Assembly: GCA_019802505.1 (NCBI GenBank)
Contig: JAFMOC010000386.1
Coordinates: 132,001-196,000, forward strand
DNA: 64,000 nt
Source: Corydoras sp. C115
Lineage: Eukaryota; Chordata; Actinopteri; Siluriformes; Callichthyidae
Direction of reading: 5' to 3'
Made by a program: the position numbers and the translations under genes
The notes under the pieces: model-generated
Database searches by the model: none
Told to the model about the DNA's origin: nothing
The model's input: the letters and a program-made list of their open reading frames with translations, nothing else
Part shown: piece after piece, positions 11,275 to 21,739 of the stretch
Position numbering within the stretch: position 1 is the stretch's first letter
How the letters are laid out: each line of letters starts with the position of its first letter

Positions 11275-11790
11275 AGGCGGCACGGTGGCTTAGTGGTTTA
11301 GCATGTTCTCCTCTCAGCACTAGGGATTCCCGGTTCGAATCCCCATCTGGGTGGAGTTTCCATGTTCTCCCCGTGTCTGCGTGGGTTTCCTCCGGGTTCT
11401 CCAGTTTCCTCCCACAGTCCAAAAACATGGATCAAATCAATTGAATTCTCCAAATTGCCCCATATAGAGTGTGTCTGTGAGTGAGTGTGTGCCCAGCGAT
11501 GGATTGGCGCCCTGTCCTGGGTGTATCTGCCCAGCACCCGAGACGTTCTCCCCTGGATGGGCATGGGGAACCCCACCACAACCCTAATAGAGGATAAAGC
11601 GGGAGATGATGAATGAATGAATTCAGCTTGAAGCCATGTTTTTGGATTGTGGGAGGAAACCGGAGAACCTGGAGGAAACCCATGTGGACACGGGGAGGAC
11701 ATGTAAACTCCACCCAGATTGAGATTCGAAACGGAAATCCCCAGTGCTGAGAGGAGAACATGCCAAACCACTAAGCCACCATGCCGCCCT
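11275..11790. repeat. SINE-A full copy (+) followed by antisense half copy
   Basis: The + copy at 11275-11621 runs from 'GGCGGCACGGTGGCTTAGTG' to the (GAAT)n tail. The antisense copy at 11622-11790 ends in 'CACTAAGCCACCATGCCGCC'. It lies about 140 bp upstream of pax5 exon 6. Confidence 0.9.
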
Positions 11791-11930
11791 ATGTCTCTCA
11801 TTGGTTTAGTTAAATCAGTTTTTCTTATGTATTGATTTTTTGTATTGTAACTGCGGTTGGTTGCTGCCCCTCCCCCAGGACACTATATATTATATATAAT
11901 TTTAACATCAGTGCTTCCCCCCCTCTGCAG

Positions 11931-12106
11931 CTCTTCAGGACTCGTCGCTGGTGAACGGCCACGCCCACTCAGGGCGAGACTTCCTGCGCAAGCAGATGCG
12001 AGGAGATCTCTTCACAGCCCAGCAGCTCGAGGTACTGGACCGCATGTTCGACAGACCGCCCTACCCCGACCTTTACCCTGTCTCAGACACCAGCAAGCCG
12101 GTCCAG
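11931..12106 (+). CDS. pax5: pax5 exon 6 (partial homeodomain exon)
   Basis: 176-nt exon with acceptor CCCCCTCTGCAG and donor CAG|GTAAGA. It enters at phase 1 and leaves at phase 0. The frame reads (A)LQDSSLVNGH, then GRDFLRKQMRGDLFTAQQLE and VLDRMFDRPPYPDLYPV. This is the truncated homeodomain (first helix only) typical of Pax2/5/8, which in Pax5 contacts TBP and Rb-type partners. By recall the human residues after VLDR are VFERQHYSDIF; the fish residues differ but the spacing is kept. A GGGGC tract begins 11 nt into the next intron. Confidence 0.95.
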
Positions 12107-12117
12107 GTAAGAGCCGA

Positions 12118-12151
12118 GGGGGGCGGGGCGGGGCGGGGCGGGGCGGGGCGG
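12118..12151 (+). repeat. (GGGGC)n tract beside the exon 6 donor
   Basis: At least six G-runs of four or more spaced by single C residues, beginning 11 nt after the exon/intron boundary. It is a potential G-quadruplex in RNA and in the + DNA strand. Confidence 0.9.
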
Positions 12152-12535
12152 CCTGGCCTTTAACACCTCAGGGAACACCTGCAGGATATAGTGTGAGGTT
12201 CACCTGCTTTACAAACAACAATCAACCTGTCCACGTCCAGCCCGCTCTCGCCAAGGAAGAGATGCCAAGTCGGGTTGCCAGTCTCACGGAAAACCCTCCT
12301 CAGCAAACGAATGGGGGAAACTCGAATACTTGGCCACTCGGGTTGGAAGGACATGAATTAAGGAACCTTGGTCCAATTGGTGGCCCCAACCCGAGTGGCT
12401 GAACATCACACAAACACAACACAACAAATAACCCTCGAGACCCGCCCACCAACCCGCCCACCAACAGACTGGACTCAAAACACCGCATGAGCACGTATAA
12501 CGGGGGGTCCAAACCCAATCGCACCGGGGGCCAAA
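12152..12535. other. Intron 6 start, nothing recognised
   Basis: No repeat family or exon is recognised. A run of readable + codons extends from exon 6 but lacks similarity to Pax proteins and lies beyond a good donor. Confidence 0.5.
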
Positions 12536-12730
12536 ACTTAATCGTTAATATTCTGATCTTCCATCACGTCATCTAGTCCGGTTTATAATGTGAACGCCGA
12601 TCGCTGAGTAACAGGATTCCGCTTTCTCTAACCTTAAAAAAACAAATCTAGTGGTCAAAATACAGAAGACAGTTTATAAAAAACATTGGGGAAAATAACA
12701 TATTGTATATTACACATTGATACGAATGTG
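12536..12730. repeat. Family-M fragment
   Basis: 'TCGTTAATATTCTGATCTTCC' variant, 'GTCATCTAGTCC', 'GAGTAACAGGATTCCGCTTT' and 'TAACATATTGTATATTACAC' are in the order seen in other copies. Confidence 0.65.
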
Positions 12731-12734
12731 AAGC

Positions 12735-12860
12735 TTTCCTGTGCATTTTGTTTGGGGTTACACTGGGATAGGACGCAGGAGGTGTAAGTGCCGAACACTC
12801 GTTTCAGACCCGTCATACTTGCTCTTCATACTTCCTACGAAATTCTTCATTTAAATTTGT
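12735..12860. repeat. Duplicated 100-bp segment, copy 1
   Basis: 'CTTTCCTGTGCATTTTGTTT', 'GGGATAGGACGCAGGAGG' and 'CGAACACTCGTTTCAGACCC' recur at 13767-13862. The related 'GGGACAGGACCCAGGAGAG' also occurs at 8630-8660 and 10780-10800, so this is a dispersed repeat. Confidence 0.75.
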
Positions 12861-12949
12861 AAACTTAAAAAACGTCAAATAAAAGGTCACCGTATATTAG
12901 CGTATAAATGATTTAACTAATTAAATTTAATTTGAACATTTTCATAATT

Positions 12950-13560
12950 ATACCTGCGAATGTTTGCAGTCAAATTACAGAAGACAGTTCTGTCTTCAAA
13001 TTACAAAAAACATCGGGGAAAATAACATATTGTATATCACGCATACGATACGAATGTGAAGCATGTGTGATTGTCATTATTATTATGGCTATTTTTATAA
13101 ATTGTCTTCTGTAATTTGGACACTAGAGGGCAGTACGATGGTTAGAAAAACCGGAATCATGTTACTCAGCGATCAGTGAAAACCGGAATCATGTTACTCA
13201 GCGATCATTATTAACGATTTATCTTTCAATAAAGACATTTCTGAATCAGAGCTTGTTTTTTATTATAGTCTGTTTGTAAGAGTTTTATTAAAAACTAAAT
13301 CGTTAATAATCTGATCGTCCACTCGTCATCTATTCCGCTTTATAAAGTGAACGCTGATCGCTGAGCAACAGGATTCCGGTTTCTCTAACCATCACACTGC
13401 CCTCTAGTGTTCAAATGTATTGTATATCACACACTGATACCAATGAGAAGCTCAGCGGGGGGGGTATGGTTAGTCACACGGCTCAGCCAATCAGGTTTAA
13501 GGAGCGGAACTAGGTAATACCAATGTACTGTAGGAGGCGCTAGAGGAGCGAGCTGGATGT
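12950..13560. repeat. Family-M copies, nested and inverted
   Basis: Right-arm text (13115-13300) is followed by left-arm text (13300-13560). They share 'CACTAGAGGGCAG' and its complement, 'TATCTTTCAATAAAGACATT' and 'GCTCAGCCAATCAGG'. Confidence 0.7.
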
Positions 13561-13766
13561 AAACAGTTGGTTTGTTCAGCAGAGAACCTTCACACTACGT
13601 TCTGTAAGGGTTTCAGCTCAAATGCTTTCCTTTACCCCCCTCCCCACTCGACGCCCCCCTGCTCGGCTACCGGCACTGCTCGACTCACCAGAACTGCTCC
13701 GCCTCTCTGACCTCACAGCCCCAGAGCCCTGACCCCTGACCCCCATGTGCTTATGTCACTGCTGAT

Positions 13767-13862
13767 GCTTTCCTGTGCATTTTGTTTGGGGTAACACTGG
13801 GATAGGACGCAGGAGGTGTAAGTGCCGAACACTCGTTTCAGACCCGTCATACTTGCTCTTCG
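13767..13862. repeat. Duplicated 100-bp segment, copy 2
   Basis: Nearly identical to 12735-12835. It is followed by three 'GTTCACTTC' units at 13862-13885. Confidence 0.75.
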
Positions 13863-13959
13863 TTCACTTCGTTCACTTCGTTCCCGAGTCCACGTTCTAG
13901 ACGTCACCCTAGTGCGAGAACCTTATGGGGACCCGAATCTCAAGAGAAGTTTTTCAGTC

Positions 13960-14395
13960 TCAAGTGGAGTTTGCATGTCCTCCCCATGTCCACGTTGGTT
14001 TCCTCCGGGTTAGACTGTGGTAGATCGGTGTCCTGTCCTGGGTGTATCTGCCCGGGGCCCGAAACGTTCTCCCCTTGATGGACATGAGGAACCCCCCCCC
14101 AATCCTAATTGGAAACTAATAATTAAATAAAATATTGGCGGCATTATTATTACTAACACAGTAGCCCAATAGTTTGTATGTTCTCCTCTCAGCACTGGGG
14201 ATGCAGATATGAATCCCGATTTGGGTGAAGTTTGCATGTTCTTCCCACCGTCCTCCCACAGTCCAAAAACATGGATTCAAGGCAAATTGAATTCTCCAAA
14301 TTGCCCCATATAGAGTGTGTGTATATCTGCTCACCACCTGGAATGTTCTCCTCTAGATGGGAATGTGGAACCCAACGACCCGCGTAGAGGATAAA
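13960..14395 (+). repeat. SINE-A, two partial + copies
   Basis: 13960-14105 starts at the GTTTGCATG block and skips to 'GTCCTGGGTGTATCTGCCC'. 14150-14395 has the head, a damaged B box and a shortened middle. Confidence 0.75.
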
Positions 14396-14810
14396 TCAGT
14401 GGCTAACGAATATAAACAGACTGGAATATAATTCCAACTTTAACTTTATTAAACTTTAGAATTTAAAACACTTTGCTCTTTATGAAAATATATTTTGTCC
14501 TAAATATAAAAGTTACAACTCGGATACTGTTAGCAACTCGCTCGTCTTCCCCGGGAAATCGGCTACGTGGGACTAATGCGTACGCCGGTCCGTTGGAAAA
14601 AATGTTCCCACGGATATAACCTGCGTGGAAGGAGAGTTCGGAGAACACCGGGCATAAAAACAAAACAGGATTTATTATTTAAAATGGTGTAGGGACACCA
14701 ACAGAAAGGGGGAACGAAACAAACGAACTAACACCGGGATAGAACCACAACAAAGACGTGCACGGAGGAGAGGGAAGACGGAAACTAAATACAAAAAACA
14801 CCCGGTCACG
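14396..14810. other. Intron 6, nothing recognised
   Basis: AT-rich DNA, then 14520-14660 with mixed composition. No exon or familiar repeat. Confidence 0.5.
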
Positions 14811-15752
14811 TGCACAAAATAAACCAATCACCCAACAGAGACAATGAGTCCATTAAATGAGGGACAGGTGCCCCAGGCCTGTGACATACCCCCCACCCCA
14901 ACAGTCGCGCAAAAGGGGGAAGCGACCAAGAAGGGGAAAAAAAAAAGTTCTCGCGGAGAAAGGGGGGGGGGTCCCTCTGGAGATGAGGCGTGATGGACGC
15001 CCCCTGCTGACAGAGCGTGGAGCACGCCATCTCGCTGCAGGGCGCGGATCGGCGCCCTCTAGCTGCGAGGCGGGGAGAGCGCCCCTGGTGCTCTGAGTCG
15101 GCGGCGGGAGGACCCTGGTGCTTGGGGTCGGCGGCGGATGGCCTCTGACGCTCGGGAACGGCGACGGGCGCCCCCCGGTGCCCGGGCTCGGCAGCGGGTG
15201 GTCCCTGGTGCTTGGAACTCGGTAACGGGCGGCCTCTGGTACTCTGGCTCGACGAAGGGCGACCCCTGAGAAAGGGGGGGGGGTCCCTCTGGAGATGAGG
15301 CGTATTGGATGCCCCCTTTGAGGTGGATTGGCCGCCAATCACCCAACGGAGTCCATGAGTCCATTAATGAGGGACAGTGTGACATACCCCCACTCCAACG
15401 GTCACGCAAAAGGGGGAAGCGACCAAGAAGGGGGGAAAAAAAAAAGTTCTTACGGAGAAAGGGGGGGGCGGTCCCTCTGGAGATGAGGCGTGATGGACGC
15501 CCCCTGCTGACGGAGCGTGGAGCACGCCATCTCGCTGCAGGGCGCGGATCGGCGCCCTCTAGCTGCGAGGCGGGGAGAGCGCTCCTGGTGCTCTGAGTCT
15601 GCGGCGGGAGGACCCTGGTGCTCGGAGTCGGCGATGGGCGGCCTCTGGTGCTTGGGATCGGCAAAAAACACGCGGTCACGTGCACAAAATAAACCAATCA
15701 CCCAACGGAGACAATGAGTCCATTAAATGAGGGACAGGTGCCCCAGGCAGTG
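14811..15752. repeat. GC-rich duplicated module with internal 30-bp repeats
   Basis: The block 'ACAAAATAAACCAATCACCC...AATGAGTCCATTAA' opens at 14814 and recurs (head altered) at 15335 and 15680. Each full unit has a G-run, 'TGATGGACGCCCCCTGCTGA', and a run of roughly 30-bp repeats of the type 'GTCGGCGGCGGGAGGACCCTG' (15070-15260, 15560-15660). Minus-strand frames are Pro/Arg/Ser-rich and low complexity. Origin is unknown. Confidence 0.7.
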
Positions 15753-15769
15753 ACAGATACGGCCCGCGG

Positions 15770-16075
15770 ACCGCGAGTTCGACGCCTCTGTATCAGATTA
15801 TTTGGATTTTGAACATGAACTGGTGGAGGACGCGGCGGTCTGGAGGGACTGAGTCAGCGGTTAACATTCTCCGACATAAAGCCTCATAATTATTCAGGTT
15901 ATTTCAGCGGCAAAGCCGGCGAGGTCAAAGGTCACCAACCTGCCAAGCGGGGGCATTAACCTCGGGTCACTTCCACGTCCCTGGAGTGTATACACTCATG
16001 TGTGTATGTCTGTCTGTATTATTAAAATATGAACACTGATGCTAATAGGGGACGGAATAGACAGACCGAACCCTA
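15770..16075. promoter_or_regulatory. Candidate conserved noncoding element with a DR1 site
   Basis: Non-repetitive island upstream of a GT tract. 15922-15934 is AGGTCAAAGGTCA, a perfect direct repeat of AGGTCA spaced by one base (DR1, the HNF4/RXR/COUP-TF class). 'CCTCATAATTATTCAGG' lies just upstream. Function is inferred. Confidence 0.42.
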
Positions 16076-16084
16076 AGGCTCTCA

Positions 16085-16295
16085 GTGTGTGTGTGTGTGT
16101 GTGTAAGTGTGTGTGTGTGTGTGTGTGCTTCGTATTGCCTTTGTTTATTTGACCGACAGGCCGGTCCAGCCGGAAAACTCGTTAGAGCATCCAGACACAC
16201 ACACGGCACTTCAATTAAACATTTTGTTGGTTATACGCTCATTAATATGCGAGTTGTGTAATAAAGTACACACGTGTGTGTGTGTGTGTGTGTGT
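16085..16295. repeat. Two (GT)n tracts around a short unique island
   Basis: GT tracts at 16085-16128 and 16273-16295. The 145 bp between them ('AATTAAACATTTTGTTGG', 'GCTCATTAATATGCGAG') is not repeated in the window. Confidence 0.8.
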
Positions 16296-16640
16296 GGACT
16301 CACTGTGGCTTCATCACTTCATTCTGCAGGTGAAAAATTAAAACCTTTTTGCTGAACATTATAAATAAATAATTATCTATTATCTAATTATCTATCTATA
16401 ATTACCTTCTAATTATGGATTAGTGCGTTCTGGACGCGGCACTCAGGACGCCGGCGGCGGGACAGTTCTTTATTTGGTGGATTATTAGTCCAGCAGAGCC
16501 GGTGAGGCGTTTAAAATACCAGCAATTAAAGAAATACCAGCAACATCAAAGAAATTAACAATTAATATTAAACGTGTCTGGACTTTCAAATGGCTTAGAG
16601 TTTAATAATTAAATATGGTGTGTCCTGTTTGGAGGACTTA
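16296..16640. other. Intron 6, nothing recognised
   Basis: AT-rich with short ATTATCTA repeats near 16365-16405. Confidence 0.5.
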
Positions 16641-16696
16641 AGTGTAATGTCTGGCGATCGTTAGTGTGATGTCATATTTGGCAATCATTAGACTGA

Positions 16697-17065
16697 TGTC
16701 GGCGACATGGTGGCTTAGTGGTTTGGCACGTTCTCCTCTCAGCGCTAGGGGTTCCCGGTTCGAATCCCCATCTGGGTGGAGTTTGCATGTTCTCCATGTG
16801 TCTGCATGGGTTTCCTCCGGGTTCTCCGGTTTCCTCCCACAGTCCAAAAACATGGATCAAGTCAATTGAGTTCTCCAAATTGCCCCATATAGAGTGTGTA
16901 TGCGTGCGTGTCTGTGTGAGTGAGTGAGTGTGTGTACAGTGATAGATTGCCCCCCTGTCCTGGGTGTATCTGCCCAGCGCCCGAGACGTTCTCCCCTGGA
17001 TGGGCATGGGGAACCCCCCCGCGACCCTAATAGAGGATGAAACGGAAGATAATGAATGAATGAAT
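16697..17065 (+). mobile_element. SINE-A inserted in the CRE minisatellite
   Basis: Head 'GGCGACATGGTGGCTTAGTG', intact B box 'GGTTCGAATCCC', tail (GAAT)n. Array units continue directly after the tail. Confidence 0.9.
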
Positions 17066-17333
17066 AGTGTGATGTCATCATGTTTAGCAATCGTTGGTGT
17101 GATGTCATGTTTGGCGATTGTTAGTGTTATTAACATGGTTGGCGATTGTTAGTGTGATGTCATGTTTGTTTGGCGATCGTTAGTGTGACGTCATCATATT
17201 TGGTAATCATTAGTGTGATGTCATCATGTTTGGTAATCATTAGTGTGATGTCATCATGTTTGGCAATAGTTAGTGTTAATGACATGTTTGGTAATAGTTA
17301 GTGTTAATGACATGTTTGGTAATCGTTAGTGTC

Positions 17334-17466
17334 CCAGGTCCACTGAAGTTATCAATGTGGGCCCTTGAGCGAGGCCCTTAACCCTCATTGCTCCAGGGAT
17401 GTTGTGATGAACCCTGTGCTCACCTTGTAAGTCGCTTTGGATAAAAGCATCCAATAAATGACCAAA
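17334..17466 (+). repeat. SINE-C 3' part
   Basis: 'CCACTGAAGTTATCAATGTG', 'CTCATTGCTCCAGGG' and 'GTCGCTTTGGATAAAAGCAT' followed by 'CCAATAAATGAC'. The last is a tail shared by many fish SINEs. Confidence 0.6.
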
Positions 17467-17865
17467 TCTAAATGTAGTGTGATGTCATATTTGGTGATCG
17501 TTAGTGTGACGTCGTCATATTTGGTGATCGTTAGTGTGACGTCATCATGTTTGGTGATCGTTAGTGTGACATCATGTTTGGCCATCGTTAGTGTGACGTC
17601 ATCATGTTTGGTGATCGTTAGTGTGACGTCATGTTTGGCGATCGTTAGTGTGATATCATTTTTGTCCATCGTTAGTGTGACGTCATCATGTATGGTGATC
17701 GTTAGTGTGACGTCATGTCAACACTCCCAGCGCTCCAAACCATTGTCATTACAATATCAATGAAAATGTTGTAATCTAAACCATTCAAGTTTATTTATTG
17801 GAAGCACTCAACAGAAAAAAAAAAGTTTTTTTCTCTATTCATTTAGAATGGGGGGGGGGGGGGTT

Positions 17866-18131
17866 CCCCATGTCCATCCAGGGGAGAACGTTTCGGGCGC
17901 TGGGCAGATACTGGGCACACACTCACTCACACAGACATTCTATATGGGGCAATTTGGAGAATTCAATTGACCTTAATCTATGTTTTTGGACCGTGAGAGG
18001 AAACCGGAGAACCCGGATGAAACCCATGCGGACACGGGGAGAACATATAAACTCCACCCAGATGGGGATTCGAACCGGGAATACCTAGTGCTGAGAGGAG
18101 AACATGCTAAACCACTAAGCCACCGTGCCAG
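17866..18131 (-). mobile_element. SINE-A antisense
   Basis: Runs from 'CCATCCAGGGGAGAACG' to 'CACTAAGCCACCGTGCC'. The cytosine-rich middle is shortened. Confidence 0.88.
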
Positions 18132-18159
18132 TGCCACCTCACTATTATTATTATTATTA

Positions 18160-18509
18160 TTGGGCTGCACGGTGGCTTAGTGGTTTAGCACGTTCGCCTC
18201 TCAGCGCTAGGGATTCCCGGTTCGAATCCCCATCTGGGTGGAGTTTCCATGTTCTCCCCGTGTCCGCGTGGGTTTCCTCCGGGTTCTCCGGTTTCCTCCC
18301 ACAGTCCAAAAACATGGATCAAGTCAATTGAATTCTCCAAATTGCCCCATATAGAGTGTGTCTGTGTGAGTGAGTGTGTGCCCAGCGATGGATTGGCGCC
18401 CTGTCCTGGGTGTATCTGCCCAGCGCCTGAGATGTTCTCCCCTGGATGGGCATGAGGAACCCCCCCCCCTCCCTAATAGAGGATAAAGCGGAAGATAATG
18501 AATGAATTA

Positions 18510-18551
<42 letters not shown>

Positions 18552-18552
18552 C
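18160..18552 (+). mobile_element. SINE-A full copy with (TTA)n tail
   Basis: Head 'CTGCACGGTGGCTTAGTGG', B box near 18220, 3' end 'GATAATGAATGAATTA' running into (TTA)n to 18552. It lies only 30 bp from the antisense copy at 17866-18131, giving an inverted SINE pair. Confidence 0.92.
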
Positions 18553-18689
18553 AGTAGTTAGTCAGTGCTTTAATCTTAAGCATGTACCAGCTGATCCATG
18601 AGTAGGATAATCGGGGGAGGTGGAGTTTTGGAGTTTTGCATGTTCTCCCCATCGCCAAGCTCATCTGTTTTTCAAAAAAAAAAAAATTA

Positions 18690-19130
18690 AATAAATGGAG
18701 AAATTCGTGACTTCAATAAATGTGGGGCTGAATCCGTCATCCTGCTCTGTGAGGATCTGGCAACCCGCCACCCACCAACTGAGTGCTGATTGGGGCGAGT
18801 GCATTAGAAAGTGTATAAATGAACGCCTTTTTTGGCACACGTCATTCTTTACACCTTTAATCCTCTTTAGGCTCGGTTGCCCCCTGCGCTCCTCTGGGCT
18901 GATGGTCAAGCCATTAAGCTCGGGTGAATCCATTAATTAGTGCACGTCACTTTGCAGGGGATTTCTGCACTTCATTTATATTTGCGTTTTGGACCCCGGG
19001 GATCGTCGGTGAGCCGAGCGCTCAACTAATTATCCAATCAGAGCGCGAGATGGAGCGGCCGGAGACACAGATGCTCTTTGGGGACTCGGGCATTAAAGTC
19101 TTTACCGATTTAGAAGCTGATGTTAAAAAG
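18690..19130. promoter_or_regulatory. Candidate conserved noncoding element, intron 6
   Basis: A 440-bp non-repetitive island. 'GGGTGAATCCATTAATTAG' and 'CTGCACTTCATTTATATTTG' contain TAAT homeodomain cores, and 'GTGCTGATTGGGGCG' has a CCAAT-type box. Short ORFs here have no recognised product. Confidence 0.35.
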
Positions 19131-19424
19131 AAAAAAAAACGTAGAAAAATGGACAAAAATGCCAATTCAACGAATTAAATTTAATGAAAATTTAAACAAC
19201 AGGACCGCTAATTTAAATCGGACGAATAAAACTATTTTCATTTTTTCGTAAATGAAATATATTTTATTGCACATCAACATTCACCTTTAATGTGAAAGAA
19301 TGTTTTTCATGAACCTGCTGGAGACTTTAAAAATTGCAAGTACGATTTCTCAGATTGGTGCACGTACGAATCGAGATATGACAAAGCTACCAAAACACGT
19401 CACCGTTACGTTTAAATACGTTTA

Positions 19425-19665
19425 TTAAGGCAGAGTCATGTAGCATCTTTAGGAAACAACTTAAAACGCATCTCTGAACACAACTTATAGACACCTGGCC
19501 ACGCCCACTTTTTTACTATGTAAATTTTTTAATTACTACCAAAATATGGCACCGTGTTTATTAAGGTGGAGTCACATAGCATCGTTAAGAAACAACTCAA
19601 AACGCATCTCTTCGTTGACCACGCCTATTACTCGGCCACGCCCACTTTTTTTACCTCACTGTGTT
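19425..19665 (+). repeat. Tandem duplication, possible LINE reverse-transcriptase tail
   Basis: 'TTTATTAAGG(C/T)(A/G)GAGTCA' and 'AAACAACT(T/C)A' plus 'AAACGCATCTCT' occur at 19431 and 19558. The + frame of copy 2 reads KQLKTHLF, which resembles the end of CR1/L2-type ORFs. The match is short. Confidence 0.4.
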
Positions 19666-20126
19666 GCTTTGATCTACGTATGCGCCATGTCACGCTTGTT
19701 AAAGCTACACTTTCCTGGCAGCCTGCTGTGAGCGACCTGCTAGCTGTGGAGAGATGACACTCTCAAAAAATTCGTACGTCAAATTTAAAATAAAAAAGTT
19801 AAAATGTAACTTGTAATCATAAATAAGTTTTTGTGTTGGTCTAGGTCTTAAAAATGTATGATAATAAGGATTCGCGCACGTACGAATTGAACTTGCCGCA
19901 GACTTTGTTATTACGATTAATTAATTAAAGTTAATTAGGAACACAAAATTACAGATTAATTACAGATTAATTTTTTGACAATCTAGTTAACAGTTAACAT
20001 TTTTTACGTACGAAATTGTTGACAGTGATCTCACTGCATACCAGACCAGCGCCTCTACTGGACGTAACAATCATGGAGGACGACACCATTATTAGAATCT
20101 AAGCTTCATCATCAAAGACGTCATAC
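19666..20126. other. Intron 6, AT-rich, nothing recognised
   Basis: No repeat or exon identified. Confidence 0.5.
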
Positions 20127-20477
20127 ATTCATTCATTCATTCATTATCTCCCGCTTTATCCTCTATTAGGGTCGCGGTGGGGTTCCCCATGCCCATCCAG
20201 GGGAGAACATCTCAGGCGCTGGGCAGATACACCCAGGACAGGGCGCCAATCCATCGCTGGGCACACACTCACACACTCAAACACACTCTATATGGGGCAA
20301 TTTGGAGAATTCAATTGACTTGATCCATGTTTTTGGACTGTGGGAGGAAACCGGAGAACCCGGAGTAAACCCACGCAGACACGGGGAGAACATGGAAACT
20401 CCACCCAGATGGGGATTCGAACCGGGAATCCCTAGTGCTGAGAGAACATGCTAAACCACTAAGCCACCGTGCCGCCC
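20127..20477 (-). mobile_element. SINE-A antisense, near full length
   Basis: (ATTC)n tail complement at 20127, 'CCCGCTTTATCCTCTATTAG', tRNA-like head at the right end 'AAGCCACCGTGCCGCC'. A short CGTCATA may be the target duplication (20119 and 20478). Confidence 0.92.
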
Positions 20478-21005
20478 CGTCATATATACAATATTTTGAT
20501 AATAAATTAATAATAAAATCTAATGTAAAATGTAAATAGTGTTTAACAGAACGTCATTCACGTTTCTCTTTAACTGTTTTGAGGCATTAACGTCTTTCAC
20601 AACATTCGCTTCTTTTTCGCCACAGTGGAACCCATCGCAGGCGGCGACGTTTTTAATCGGCGGTGGTAAGGTACGTTTGTGGAACCATTTAGAACGTGCT
20701 GATGCTGACTCAGCAGAACCCACCACATGGAGAACCAGAGCTCATAAAGAACCTGCAACCCAACGATTCATCTCCAAAACGTTCTCCACTCATCTGACTA
20801 AAGCTACTATGTTTTTACGAGTTAACGGCAGACAGAACTAATCCATCACTGAAGCACCGAGCATGTGCAGTAACCCCTCTCATATCACCCCGTTACGTTC
20901 CAGAGAGCCCACCGTGTGGCGCCGTTCTAATGATTGTATTATTTCTATGTTGAAGGCTTCATTAGCCCCGCCCACACTCGCATAAACATTTCATATGCCA
21001 TTAAA
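20478..21005. other. Intron 6, nothing firmly recognised
   Basis: 20925-21005 ('TAATGATTGTATTATTTC', 'CATATGCCATTAAAC') is AT-rich and unique and might be regulatory, but there is no specific support. Confidence 0.4.
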
Positions 21006-21381
21006 CACTTCTAAACTCATTCATTCATTCATTATCTCCCGCTTTATCCTCTATTAGGGTCGCGGTGGGGTTCCCCATGCCCATCCAGGGGAGAACGTCT
21101 CAGGCGCTGGGCAGACAGACCCAGGACAGGACGCCAATCCATCGCTGGGCACACACTCACTCACACAGACACACTCTATATGGGGCAATTTTTGAGAATT
21201 GAATTGACTTGATCCATGTTTTTGGACTGTGGGAGGAAACCGGAGAACCCGGTGGAAACCCACGCGGACACGGGGAGAACATGGAAACTCCACCCAGATG
21301 GGGATTCGTACCGGGAATCCCTAGAGCTGAGAGGCGAATGTGCTAAACCACTAAGCCACCGTGTCGCCCACTTCTAAACTC
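21006..21381 (-). mobile_element. SINE-A antisense with 13-bp target duplication
   Basis: Body 21019-21368. The direct repeat CACTTCTAAACTC flanks it exactly (21006-21018 and 21369-21381), marking a young insertion. Confidence 0.94.
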
Positions 21382-21399
21382 TTAAACAAATTTAGTAAC

Positions 21400-21689
21400 A
21401 TATAGAGCGCAGAGCGCCGACCACACCCTCCGTACGGTGGGGCCGGTCTGTGATGGATGCTCTGGGGCCGAGCTCCAGGCCTGGCCTCCGTCCGTTTATT
21501 GGGTGTTCAATCACGTCTTGTTTGATTCCGCGGGCGATGGTGGAGATTTAAAAGCCTGACGCGATGCAGGACCACACGCTACAGAATTTCACATCCATCC
21601 CAATTCAGAGCTTTCGGTTCTGCTCACCGTCCATCCGGTGATCCCTCTCGTTCTGGCGGTTCTCCAGCGTCTGTCTCAGCTGTGATGGA

Positions 21690-21690
<1 letters not shown>
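21400..21690. promoter_or_regulatory. Candidate conserved noncoding element, intron 6
   Basis: Unique DNA with 'CAATCACGTCTTGTTTGATT' and 'GATGGTGGAGATTTAAAAGC'. No open frame is maintained. Confidence 0.32.

Positions 21691-21693
<3 letters not shown>

Positions 21694-21738
<45 letters not shown>
21694..21738. repeat. (GT)n microsatellite
   Basis: Pure GT tract. Confidence 0.97.

Positions 21739-21739
<1 letters not shown>

Larger units (their letters stand above)
16641..17720 (+). repeat. Minisatellite with repeated TGACGTCA (CRE-like) sites
   Basis: Units of about 25-29 bp built from 'ATCGTTAGTGTGA', '(T/C)GTCATCATG' and 'TTTGGCG'. Perfect TGACGTCA palindromes occur at 17186, 17537, 17594, 17624, 17678 and 17708. 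The array is interrupted by a SINE-A (16697-17065) and a SINE-C (17334-17466). Similar units on both sides show that the array predates both insertions. Confidence 0.88.

Noticed and set aside
12107..12402. Extension of pax5 exon 6 into the following open frame
   Set aside because: CAG|GTAAGA is a strong donor, the extension has no Pax similarity, and exon 7 joins exon 6 in the correct phase.
14806..15701. 161-212 codon Pro/Arg-rich minus-strand ORFs as a gene
   Set aside because: Composition follows the GC-rich 30-bp repeats, several overlapping frames are open, and no domain is seen.
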